The position numbers and the translations under genes were made by a program. From Gammaproteobacteria bacterium RIFCSPLOWO2_12_47_11 (GTDB lineage: Bacteria; Pseudomonadota; Gammaproteobacteria; Eutrophobiales; Eutrophobiaceae), in assembly GCA_001801885.1 (NCBI GenBank), contig MGYU01000028.1, positions 1-41,709 of the forward strand: 41,709 bases of DNA. Reading direction: 5' to 3'. A model generated the notes under the pieces. That model was not told where the DNA came from. It worked only from the letters and a program-made list of their open reading frames with translations, and ran no database searches. The first letter of the stretch is position 1; each line of letters begins with the position of its first letter. This document shows, piece after piece, positions 34,043-41,709 of this stretch.

Positions 34043-37000
34043 TTATGCCGGTTGCAGATTGGCATAGGTAGCGACCAGCCATTTGCTTCCCACTTGTTTG
34101 AAGTTCACCTGTATGCGTGTGTTGCTGCCTGAACCTTCCAGATTCAGGATAACACCTTCGCCAAATTTCGCATGCAGTACCCGCTGGCCGAGTGAAAATC
34201 CACTTTGGTCCTGCAGTTCCCTGATTGAAGTAAATAATGAAGGCGTTATGGCGTTATTACCCAGGCGCACTTCGTTGACGGCCTCGACTGGCAATTCCCG
34301 GATAAACCGCGACGCCTGCGGATAATAATCCGATCCATGCAGACGCCGGTGTTGTGCATGTGTCAGTGTCAGCGATTTCTGCGCACGGGTGATCCCGACA
34401 TAACACAACCGGCGCTCCTCTTCGAGCTGAGAAAGGTCTTCACTGCTGCGCTGGTGCGGGAACAGACCTTCTTCCATCCCGACCAGAAATACATTGGGAA
34501 ACTCCAGGCCCTTGGCGGAATGTAAAGTCATCAGATGCACACAATCAGTCCATGGGCTGGCCTGCGTCTCACCCGCCTCCAGCGCGGCATGAGCGAGAAA
34601 TGCCTGCAACGGTTCCATGGTTTCTCCCTCATCATCGGTCATTTCAAACTCACCGGCCGCGGTCACCAGTTCTTCCAGGTTTTCGATCCGCGCCAGACCG
34701 CGTTCACCTTTTTCTTTCCTGAAATGTTCGATGAGGCCGCTGCGCTTGATCACATTATCAAGGTTCTCATCCAGCGGCAGGCCCTTGTTGGTCTCGTCCA
34801 TTTCATGGATCAGTTGCAGGAAACCCTCCAGCGCGCCCAATGCGCGCGCACTGAGCAATTTATGCTGGACCAAATGTACTGATGCCTCCCAGAGCGAACA
34901 TTGAGCACGTTTCGCCTCTGATCGCAGTTCTTCAATGGTGCGTTCACCGATTCCTCGCGGCGGCGTGCCGATGATCCGTTCGAATGATGCATCGTCATCA
35001 TGGAAAGTAGCGAGACGCAGATAGGCCAAAGCATCCTTGATCTCGGCGCGCTCGTAGAAACGCATGCCGCCATAGACCCGATAGGGAATGTTCGACCGCA
35101 TCAATGCCTCTTCAATCACGCGCGACTGGGCACTGGTGCGATACAGCACAGCACTGTCATTATATATGCCGTGGGTATCGTACCATGACATGATCCGGTC
35201 AATGACAAACCGCGCCTCGTCCTGTTCATTGAAGGCGGTATAGAGATTGATCTTTTCGCCCGCATCATCCTCGGTCCACAATTGCTTGCCGAGCCGTGCG
35301 TTGTTATTGGCGATCAGTGCATTGGCGGCATTCAATATCGTCGCTGTGGACCGGTAATTCTGTTCCAGACGGATGATTTTGGTATTGGCAAAATCCTTGC
35401 TGATGCTTTGCATGTTTTCCACGCGCGCGCCTCTCCAGCTGTAAATAGAGTTGTGTGTGATTACGCCGTTTGCCACAAAATTATGTGTGCGATCAATATT
35501 CAGATCGTGAACTTCAATCTCCATTTCCCTGAATTCAATCTTCTCTACCGCATCAAACACACCACCTTCTGTTGCCATGACCATGCCAGGACGGATACTT
35601 GCCGCTGTGATAAATGGCAAGGAACGGTTCAATACATGACCCTGAAGTATATAGCGCCCTTCAAGTTTGTGTTTGATACGCCGTGCGATGTCCATCAATT
35701 CGCCAAAATCACTGCGTACAGTTTCGAAACGCCAACTCTTTGAACCCGCCTTTGCAGGACGCACGCTCAAACCAAGAGCTTGCAAAGCACTTTTGTCTTT
35801 TGCATCCACGCCAACCATGGAAATGCGATGCATCGGGTTTGACCCACGGCGATCACCACACAGCGTGATCACAATATTACGCCGGCAGGAATTACGGCCT
35901 TGTGGAAGATGGTGTGGCCGTTCCGGATCCAGTCCAACATCTTCAATGAGACGCAGGGCTGAATTCGTTGTATCCAGTGATTGATAGACCCGCTTGATGT
36001 ATTTCCTGTCATGTACCAGTCCATTTCTGGCTTTGCCCTTACGCGGGACAAAAGGCAGTGTAGGCAAACCATATTGCAGAGAAGTGATCATTTCATCCGC
36101 CCTGGCTTCATTTTCATTTGGATGCGCACGAATGATCCATAGTGCATCAGCATGCTCCTGCAATGCCCTTTGCTTGAATCCCACAACAGGTTTGACTTGA
36201 CCTTTGGTATAAACCTGTGAAGTCCCCAGCCGATAACCAATCTCTTCTTTATACATGAGATATAAAAAGTATGTCTGTGGTGTTTCATCCAGAATATAAC
36301 CGGCAAAGTGGGTATGCTCCGGCGTGCTCTTGATGACTTTGCCTGATCGCATCTCCAGACTCACCATTTGCCCCTTGCGTTGATGAGCAAAATGGTCAGT
36401 GACTTTGGCCGGACGAAAATCCCCGGCACCATAACTGGACAAGACAAGTTCGCCTGGTTGTATAGCCTCTATGCGTTTCTTAGAACCATCACCCATCGTA
36501 ATCTTTGTGCCAACTGCCAGACACTGGTCATCATCCCCGACAGCAAATATCGAGCCGGTATCGCCCACCAGTAACCGTAACCATGCATATTGCAGGGTAT
36601 TGGTGTCCTGGAATTCATCGACCAGCACATACCTGAAACGTTGACGATAATGCGCAAGGACGGATGGCTGATCCCGGAACAGTTCATGTACACGTAGGAG
36701 CAGTTCGGCAAAATCCACCAGACCGGATCGCTCGCAGGTTTCCTGATAATGCTGATAGATGCGGATCATCCGGTGCAATGTGTGATCACCCTGATCCTCG
36801 ATATGCTGCGGACGCAGACCGTCATCCTTGCGCGCATTGATAAACCATTGCGCCTCACGCGGCGGGAATTGCGATTCGTCCAGTTCCATGGTGCGGATCA
36901 CACGACGGATAGTGCGGTATTGATCGTCGCTGTCGAGGATCTGGAAACCCTGTGGCAGTCCGGCCTCCTGCCAGTGGGCGCGTAACAAGCGATGCGCCAG

Positions 37001-37276
37001 ACCATGAAATGTGCCCACCCACATACCGCCCGCCGGTTGTTGCAGCAGATGCTCGATACGTCCGCGCATCTCGGCGGCCGCCTTGTTGGTAAACGTCACA
37101 GCCATGATGCCGTAAGGTGTGGCCTCTCCGGTCTGGATATACCAGGCAATCCGGTGCACCAGCACGCGTGTCTTGCCACTGCCGGCCCCGGCCAGTACCA
37201 GGATATTGCCCGTGGGTGCGGCCACGGCATCGCGCTGTGCAGTATTCAGAGGATCAAGAACGGAGGAGACATCCAT
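34043..37276 (-). CDS. UvrD/Rep-type SF1 DNA helicase interrupted by an intein
   Basis: 1077 residues, of which 719 are helicase. Motifs: the Q-motif region LNTAQRDAV, Walker A AGAGSGKT at 29-36, FTNKAAAEM, GTFHGLAHR, DEFQDTN (motif II), GDDDQ then SIYSWRGA (motif III, split by the intein), QNYRST, TLHSAKGLEFPNVF and VGITRAQ near the end. SF1A helicases of this type unwind DNA in mismatch and excision repair or remove replication blocks. Residues 252-609 are the intein. The C-terminus (GQRVLHAKFGEGVIL) matches the UvrD/PcrA tail. It is divergent from pmbA. Excision is required for function because the intein separates motif III. Confidence 0.95.
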   Translation of the reverse strand: MDVSSVLDPLNTAQRDAVAAPTGNILVLAGAGSGKTRVLVHRIAWYIQTGEATPYGIMAVTFTNKAAAEMRGRIEHLLQQPAGGMWVGTFHGLAHRLLRAHWQEAGLPQGFQILDSDDQYRTIRRVIRTMELDESQFPPREAQWFINARKDDGLRPQHIEDQGDHTLHRMIRIYQHYQETCERSGLVDFAELLLRVHELFRDQPSVLAHYRQRFRYVLVDEFQDTNTLQYAWLRLLVGDTGSIFAVGDDDQCLAVGTKITMGDGSKKRIEAIQPGELVLSSYGAGDFRPAKVTDHFAHQRKGQMVSLEMRSGKVIKSTPEHTHFAGYILDETPQTYFLYLMYKEEIGYRLGTSQVYTKGQVKPVVGFKQRALQEHADALWIIRAHPNENEARADEMITSLQYGLPTLPFVPRKGKARNGLVHDRKYIKRVYQSLDTTNSALRLIEDVGLDPERPHHLPQGRNSCRRNIVITLCGDRRGSNPMHRISMVGVDAKDKSALQALGLSVRPAKAGSKSWRFETVRSDFGELMDIARRIKHKLEGRYILQGHVLNRSLPFITAASIRPGMVMATEGGVFDAVEKIEFREMEIEVHDLNIDRTHNFVANGVITHNSIYSWRGARVENMQSISKDFANTKIIRLEQNYRSTATILNAANALIANNNARLGKQLWTEDDAGEKINLYTAFNEQDEARFVIDRIMSWYDTHGIYNDSAVLYRTSAQSRVIEEALMRSNIPYRVYGGMRFYERAEIKDALAYLRLATFHDDDASFERIIGTPPRGIGERTIEELRSEAKRAQCSLWEASVHLVQHKLLSARALGALEGFLQLIHEMDETNKGLPLDENLDNVIKRSGLIEHFRKEKGERGLARIENLEELVTAAGEFEMTDDEGETMEPLQAFLAHAALEAGETQASPWTDCVHLMTLHSAKGLEFPNVFLVGMEEGLFPHQRSSEDLSQLEEERRLCYVGITRAQKSLTLTHAQHRRLHGSDYYPQASRFIRELPVEAVNEVRLGNNAITPSLFTSIRELQDQSGFSLGQRVLHAKFGEGVILNLEGSGSNTRIQVNFKQVGSKWLVATYANLQPA
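35450..36523 (-). other. Intein (358 residues) inside the helicase, motif III site
   Basis: Translated residues 252-609 have intein landmarks. The first residue is Cys (CLAVGTKITMGDG, block A), block B contains STPEHTHF, and the end reads NFVANGVITHN with the penultimate His and terminal Asn; the next extein residue is Ser. This predicts splicing of GDDDQ to SIYSWRG. A segment of about 200 residues separates the splicing halves. It shows no clear LAGLIDADG motif; instead YFLYLMYKEEIGYRLGTS and a later EARADEMITSLQYGLPT have the spacing of GIY-YIG nucleases. I know similar segments from other UvrD inteins, but the nuclease class is inference. Confidence 0.88.
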
Positions 37277-37386
37277 GCCGGAATTCTATCAAATCCAATT
37301 CACTGGTGTTTACATACTTAATATAAATGCTGATGTTATGATAAGCATATAAAAAGCGATAATTTCAAGGAAATATCCATCACTCC

Positions 37387-38727
37387 ATGCAGAATCTGCC
37401 AGAACAAAATAAAAATAACGAACCAGCCGAACTGGTGAGGCGGGTACTGGACGAGGCACGCAAACAAGGCGCAACAGCAGCCGAGGCCGATATCGGCACC
37501 GGCACCGGATTTTCCGTGACCGTACGCTGGGGCGAGATCGAAAAGGTCGAACACGAACGGGACAAAGGCCTCAGCATCACCGTTTACATGGGCCAGCGCA
37601 AAGGCAGCGCCAGTACGTCGGACTTCAGTGACAAATCCCTGCATGAGACTATCAAGGCGGCGTGTGCTATCGCGCATTATGCCAGTGAAGATGCCGCCGC
37701 GGGACTGGTGGATGCAGGCCTCATGGCCAAAACCATTCCCGATCTGGACCTGCATCATCCCTGGCCGATTACACCGGAGCAGGCCATCGAACTTGCCATC
37801 AAATGCGAGGACATTGCGCGGAATTACGATCAGCGGATCAACAATTCGGACAGTGCCGTGGTCAGTACCTATGCCGGCACACATGCCTATGGTAATACCA
37901 ATGGCTTCGCGGGCGGCTGGTTATGGTCCAGCCATACCATCGACTGCACCGTGATCGCGGAACAAGCAGGCAGCATGCAACGCGATGGCTGGTACAGTAA
38001 AACGCGGGACTATAACGATCTGCAAACCATCAATGCGATAGGCGAAGAGGCCGCGCGCCGCACCATCAATAAACTTGGCGCAAAAAAACTGACCACACGC
38101 AATGTGCCGGTTATTTTCGAAGCACCGGTGGCTGCAGGACTGTTCTCGGCATTCATCACTGCCATCTCCGGCGGCAGTCTTTACCGCCGTGCCAGCTTCC
38201 TGCTGGACAAAATCGGGGAACCGGTTTTTTCAAAACAAATTCACATACACGAACAACCCCATCTGAAAAAAGCCCTGGGCAGTGCGGCGTTTGATAATGA
38301 CGGTGTGGCCACACGGGCACGGGATATCGTCAAGGGCGGAATTCTGCAGGGTTATGTATTGAGCGGTTACTCCGCGCGCAAACTCGGTTTGCAGACCACG
38401 GGCAATGCAGGCGGTGTGCATAACCTGATCATTGAACCGGGTAAAGAAACGCTCAATGATTTGATCAAACAAATGAATACAGGATTGTTGATTACCGACA
38501 TGATTGGCTTCGGCGTCAACCAGGTCACCGGAGATTACTCTCGCGGCGCCTCAGGCTTCTGGATCGAGAATAGCGAGATTCAATTTCCTGTGGAAGAAAT
38601 CACCGTCGCCGGAAATCTGAAAGATATGTATCAACACATCGTTGCCACCGGCAATGATGTCGACAGACGCGGCAATATTCTTACAGGATCGGTGTTAATA
38701 GAAAACATGACAGTGGCGGGAGAATAA
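37387..38727 (+). CDS. pmbA: TldD/PmbA-family protein PmbA
   Basis: PmbA (TldE) pairs with TldD to form a metalloprotease that matures microcin B17 and some RiPPs and trims other peptides. This 446-residue protein matches it across its length: LVRRVLDEARKQGATAAEAD at the start, ITVYMGQRKGSASTSD, the central NVPVIFEAPVAAGLFSAF and the closing GNLKDMYQHIVATGNDVD. As in PmbA, no HExxxH is seen; the zinc site belongs to TldD, which is not in the window. An AAGGA lies 14 bases before the ATG, somewhat far. It is divergent from the helicase gene. Confidence 0.94.
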   Translation: MQNLPEQNKNNEPAELVRRVLDEARKQGATAAEADIGTGTGFSVTVRWGEIEKVEHERDKGLSITVYMGQRKGSASTSDFSDKSLHETIKAACAIAHYASEDAAAGLVDAGLMAKTIPDLDLHHPWPITPEQAIELAIKCEDIARNYDQRINNSDSAVVSTYAGTHAYGNTNGFAGGWLWSSHTIDCTVIAEQAGSMQRDGWYSKTRDYNDLQTINAIGEEAARRTINKLGAKKLTTRNVPVIFEAPVAAGLFSAFITAISGGSLYRRASFLLDKIGEPVFSKQIHIHEQPHLKKALGSAAFDNDGVATRARDIVKGGILQGYVLSGYSARKLGLQTTGNAGGVHNLIIEPGKETLNDLIKQMNTGLLITDMIGFGVNQVTGDYSRGASGFWIENSEIQFPVEEITVAGNLKDMYQHIVATGNDVDRRGNILTGSVLIENMTVAGE

Positions 38728-38811
38728 AATACTTTGTCCAACGGACTTTGCACTCCGGCATATACCTGGTTCATAACATGAATATTCAACCCGTTTTCGA
38801 GTAACTGGAAT

Positions 38812-39543
38812 TCATTCAAAGTCGACAGGCGCCGTCAACTTGTAACCTTCGCCACGGATGGTCTTGATGATTACGGGATTGGCCGGATCAGGTTCCAGCT
38901 TTTTGCGCAGCTTCGCAACCAGCACATCCAGACTGCGATCATCAGGACGCCTTTCGCGCCCCGTTAACAAATCAAAAATCCTGTCCCGGCTCATCAATCG
39001 ATTGTTGTTTTGCACAAGTGCGGACAAGAATTTAAATTCGTAACTGGTAAGATGAACCATTTCCCCGGCAGGAGAGATGAGCTCATGCGCAACCAGGTCA
39101 AGACTCCATCCGGCAAAACGCGCGATCTGTTTTTTGTCTGATAACGATTGAGAGTTGTCATGATCAAGTTTAAGGCGCCTGAGAACGCTGTGAATCCTGG
39201 CAAGCAACTCTCTATTATCGAAAGGCTTGGCAATGTAATCATCGGCGCCGATTTCCAGTCCCACAATCTTATCCACCGTTTCGCTTTTACCGGTAAGAAT
39301 GATGATCCCGAGTCCCTGGCCCTGGTGCATGCGTAATTCTTTCGCCAGCATAAGACCATTCTCGCCCGGCAACATCAGATCCAGGAGAATGAGGTCTGGT
39401 ATCTCCTGTTCAATATGGCGGCGCATTTGCTCCCCGTTAAGCGCCGTGATTACCTGGTAGCCTTCCCCGCCCAGATAGCGTCGCAGAAGGTCGCATAACC
39501 TCTGATCATCATCAACCACTAAAATACTTACCAATTTATTCAT
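38812..39543 (-). CDS. OmpR-family DNA-binding response regulator
   Basis: 243 residues. The receiver (1-120) has VVDDD, phospho-acceptor D55 in LLDLMLPGENG, T in ILTGK and K in AKPFDN. The winged-helix domain (about 140-240) shows LTSYEFKFLSAL, the recognition helix DRSLDVLVAKLRKKLEPDP and the wing IIKTIRGEGYKL. It resembles the OmpR/RstA group. No histidine kinase is adjacent on the same strand; the PAS kinase on the plus strand at 40001 is divergent and may be its partner, which is inference. Confidence 0.93.
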   Translation of the reverse strand: MNKLVSILVVDDDQRLCDLLRRYLGGEGYQVITALNGEQMRRHIEQEIPDLILLDLMLPGENGLMLAKELRMHQGQGLGIIILTGKSETVDKIVGLEIGADDYIAKPFDNRELLARIHSVLRRLKLDHDNSQSLSDKKQIARFAGWSLDLVAHELISPAGEMVHLTSYEFKFLSALVQNNNRLMSRDRIFDLLTGRERRPDDRSLDVLVAKLRKKLEPDPANPVIIKTIRGEGYKLTAPVDFE

Positions 39544-40000
39544 AATTCTCTAATTTACTAATCGACTGGGCGTAAACTATTATATTTATAAATGAATAAT
39601 TGTTATCCCTTTTGAGCTTTAAAATCAAGGTATTACTTAAGGAACCTCTGATTAAGTGTCTTTGCCGTCATGCTGGTTTTCACCAGCATACAGTAAATAA
39701 TTGTTTTGACTGGATTCTGGCCTGCGCCAGAATGACAGCTTGTAGCAACCGGGAACTTGATCAGAACATCCTTAAAATCATCACTACTTTGACAGTGTTA
39801 CCGATGAAAACAAGGTATTTAACATATTACTGCCTGTTCTGGCATAAGCCTGCCAATGGATCTGGCCCGGCAAGAGGAAAATGCCCGCAGGTTGTAACCT
39901 CAAAAAAATCGTCGCCTTACTCTTTAATTAATCATATGAGCAGAGCAGGTAAAATCACCGATTATTATCTACAGATTAAATTATCCACCAGCGGGATACC
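39544..40000. other. Gene-free region between the divergent response regulator and kinase
   Basis: No credible gene. The plus-strand frame starting at 39600 runs through a palindromic repeat pair and has a random composition. Promoters for both flanking genes must lie here; none is clear enough to place. Confidence 0.5.
39664..39736. repeat. Paired palindromic repeat (GTCAT...ATGAC type)
   Basis: ATGCTGG/CCAGCAT (39670-39689) and ATTCTGGC/GCCAGAAT (39714-39733) are two hairpins that lie in opposite sense, with GTCAT at the outer left and AATGAC at the outer right. This is the arrangement of dispersed palindromic units such as dRS3-like repeats of proteobacteria. Confidence 0.55.
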
Positions 40001-41709
40001 ATGGGAATGAAAGCAGACAGGCAATGGGGCAAAATATCCCCACCCATGCTGATTGCTATCAGCCTTATACTGGCCCTTGCCATCCTTGCATTTGATCTTT
40101 CCATGCCGTTAGGAGTAGCAGCGGGCGCCCCCTACATTGCGCTTGTTCTCCTTGGTTATTTTGCGCCCTGGTGGTTTTACATATATCTCATGGCGATACT
40201 TGCAACGATCCTGACCATCATCGGCTACTACGCATCACCCGATGGCGGAATTCCCTGGGTTGAACTAACCAATCGTGGCCTGACACTGTTTGCCATCTGG
40301 GCAACGGCAACCATTGGTGCATACATACAACAAAAAGAAGCAAAATTTAACGCGGCCATTAACAGCGCTTCTGATGGAATTATCAGTATCAATGCCCTCG
40401 GTATTATCGAATCCTTCAATAAGGGGGCCGAAAAAATATTTGGTTATTCCACTGAAGAAGTTATGGGGAAAAATGTGTCGATGTTGATGCCTGCACCACA
40501 TCGTGAAAGACATAATGATTATATTTCACAATATTTAATGACGAAGGAAGCAAAGATAATCGGAAAGAAAACTGAACTAAAGGCACAGCGTAAAGACGGA
40601 ACAATATTTCCCATAGAATTAACAGTAAGCGAATCACAGTATGCCGGCAAGTTCACATTTATCGGCATAATACGAGACATAAGCGAGCGCATACATGCGG
40701 CTGAACAGCTAAACAAATTATCAGGTGCGATCAAACAAAGCCCGGTTTCTATAATTATTACCGATGCACAAGGCAACATCGAATACGTCAATCCAAAATT
40801 CACCCAGGTAACCGGTTATGAATATGATGAAATTATCGGACAGAGCCCACGGATACTGAAATCGGGAGAAACCCCGCCGGAAGAATATAAAAGATTATGG
40901 GACACCATTACTGCCGGTGAGCAATGGCGGGGCATGCTGCATAATGTTAAAAAGAACGGTGAACTCTTTTGGGAATCCGCAACCATTTCACCGATTAGAA
41001 ACATGGATGGTGAGATAACGCACTATCTTGCGGTCAAGGAAGATATCACTGAACGCCTGGAGACTGAAAACCAGCTTGTCCATGCCCTGAAAGTCGAGGC
41101 CGCAGGACAGTTAACAAGCGGTATTGTGCATGATTTCAACAATCTCCTGACTATCATTACGGGAAACCTGCAGTTACTCCTGGAAGGCATTGGCCGCCAG
41201 GGCAATAAAGAAGTTAAAGAGATTCTTGCCGATGCGATATCCGCCTCCCTGGACAGCGGGGAATTGATACAACGATTGCTGGTTTTATCACGTAAAGAAA
41301 AACTACTGACCCAGGAAATTGATATCAATGCAATGATCAAGGAAAACGTACGCTTTCTTGATCGTATGCTGGGTCAGTCTATCAACGTAAATATCGACTT
41401 GAATAGTGATATTCAGGCAATCATGGCGGACCAGAACCAACTGGAAAGCGCCCTTCTCAATCTGGCAGTCAATGCGCAGGATGCAATGCCTGATGGCGGT
41501 AATCTCACTATCAAGACTTCACGAAAAATTATTGGTCCCGATACCAGTGCCGGCAGCAAAGAGCTCACACCCGGGAACTACGTAATAATTACAGTAAGTG
41601 ATACCGGCATGGGGATGGACCGGAAGGTGGTCGATCGTGCCTGTGAACCGTTTTTCACAACCAAGGGGGCCGGGAAAGGCAGCGGACTCGGTTTGAGCAT
41701 GGTGCACAG
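40001..41709 (+). CDS. Membrane PAS-PAS sensor histidine kinase, 3' truncated
   Basis: The frame is open from the ATG at 40001 to the window end (569 residues visible). An ATG two codons later is an alternative; GCGGGA lies upstream. About four hydrophobic segments (residues 15-110) form the N-terminal membrane part. Two PAS domains follow (about 113-235, with SASDGIISIN and a GIIRDISER end; about 243-365, with AVKEDITERLE end). The kinase core has H377 in GIVHDFNNLL, the N box NLAVNAQDAMPDGG and G1 DTGMGM, with GSGLGLSMVH at the break. The HDFNN motif is of the NtrB/FixL-like group. Any C-terminal receiver would lie beyond the window. Confidence 0.92.
   Translation, partial: MGMKADRQWGKISPPMLIAISLILALAILAFDLSMPLGVAAGAPYIALVLLGYFAPWWFYIYLMAILATILTIIGYYASPDGGIPWVELTNRGLTLFAIWATATIGAYIQQKEAKFNAAINSASDGIISINALGIIESFNKGAEKIFGYSTEEVMGKNVSMLMPAPHRERHNDYISQYLMTKEAKIIGKKTELKAQRKDGTIFPIELTVSESQYAGKFTFIGIIRDISERIHAAEQLNKLSGAIKQSPVSIIITDAQGNIEYVNPKFTQVTGYEYDEIIGQSPRILKSGETPPEEYKRLWDTITAGEQWRGMLHNVKKNGELFWESATISPIRNMDGEITHYLAVKEDITERLETENQLVHALKVEAAGQLTSGIVHDFNNLLTIITGNLQLLLEGIGRQGNKEVKEILADAISASLDSGELIQRLLVLSRKEKLLTQEIDINAMIKENVRFLDRMLGQSINVNIDLNSDIQAIMADQNQLESALLNLAVNAQDAMPDGGNLTIKTSRKIIGPDTSAGSKELTPGNYVIITVSDTGMGMDRKVVDRACEPFFTTKGAGKGSGLGLSMVH

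Noticed and set aside
37336-37884. Minus-strand frame of 182 codons opposite pmbA
   Set aside because: It is a shadow of pmbA, which matches its family along the whole length.
39600-40010. Plus-strand open frame of 136 codons
   Set aside because: It crosses a palindromic repeat pair and overlaps the start of the kinase gene; it has no domain.

Overview
The window looks like chromosomal DNA of a gammaproteobacterium of moderate GC content. The order engB, cytochrome c4, dsbA is the one I know from Pseudomonas. PmbA, a UvrD-type helicase, MarC, a cytochrome c5-like protein and a TakP-like TRAP binding protein all fit that assignment. No species can be named from the sequence alone.

Region 1 (1-4.6 kb) is housekeeping and envelope: the tail of an M48 metalloprotease, an intergenic stretch with a DnaA-box cluster and a probable small RNA ending in a strong terminator, engB, a dihaem cytochrome c4, dsbA, an unrecognised coiled-coil membrane protein and a MarC-family protein. 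Region 2 (4.7-7.4 kb) is a two-gene c-di-GMP-type unit: a membrane protein with a variant GGDEF domain and a receiver protein with degenerate GGDEF and EAL domains.

Region 3 (8.1-31.0 kb) is the centrepiece: two chemosensory clusters that converge at about 20.15 kb. The plus-strand cluster resembles Pil-Chp systems: a two-module response regulator, a PilI-like CheW, a PilJ-like receptor with almost no periplasmic domain, a very long CheA with its own receiver, two further CheW-like proteins, a receiver-Ser/Thr-kinase fusion, a PAS-PAS hybrid histidine kinase, a stand-alone Hpt protein and a CheY. The minus-strand cluster is more classical: CheY, CheA, CheW, a receptor ending in a CheR-binding-like pentapeptide, a STAS protein, CheR, CheD, CheB, a CheZ-like protein and a second receiver-Ser/Thr-kinase fusion. 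The receivers of both kinase fusions and of the GGDEF/EAL protein in region 2 share an unusual sequence signature. I infer that related phosphodonors feed one signal into c-di-GMP-type and Ser/Thr-phosphorylation outputs.

Region 4 (31.0-34.0 kb) holds tRNA-Arg(CCG) inside an island of back-to-back palindromes and tRNA fragments, a cytochrome c5-like protein, an orphan TRAP binding lipoprotein, and a 140-bp MITE-like element with perfect 20-bp inverted ends beside a 46-bp tandem repeat. Region 5 (34.0-41.7 kb) carries a UvrD/Rep helicase interrupted by a 358-residue intein in motif III, pmbA, an OmpR-type response regulator, a palindromic repeat pair, and a membrane PAS-PAS histidine kinase cut by the window end.
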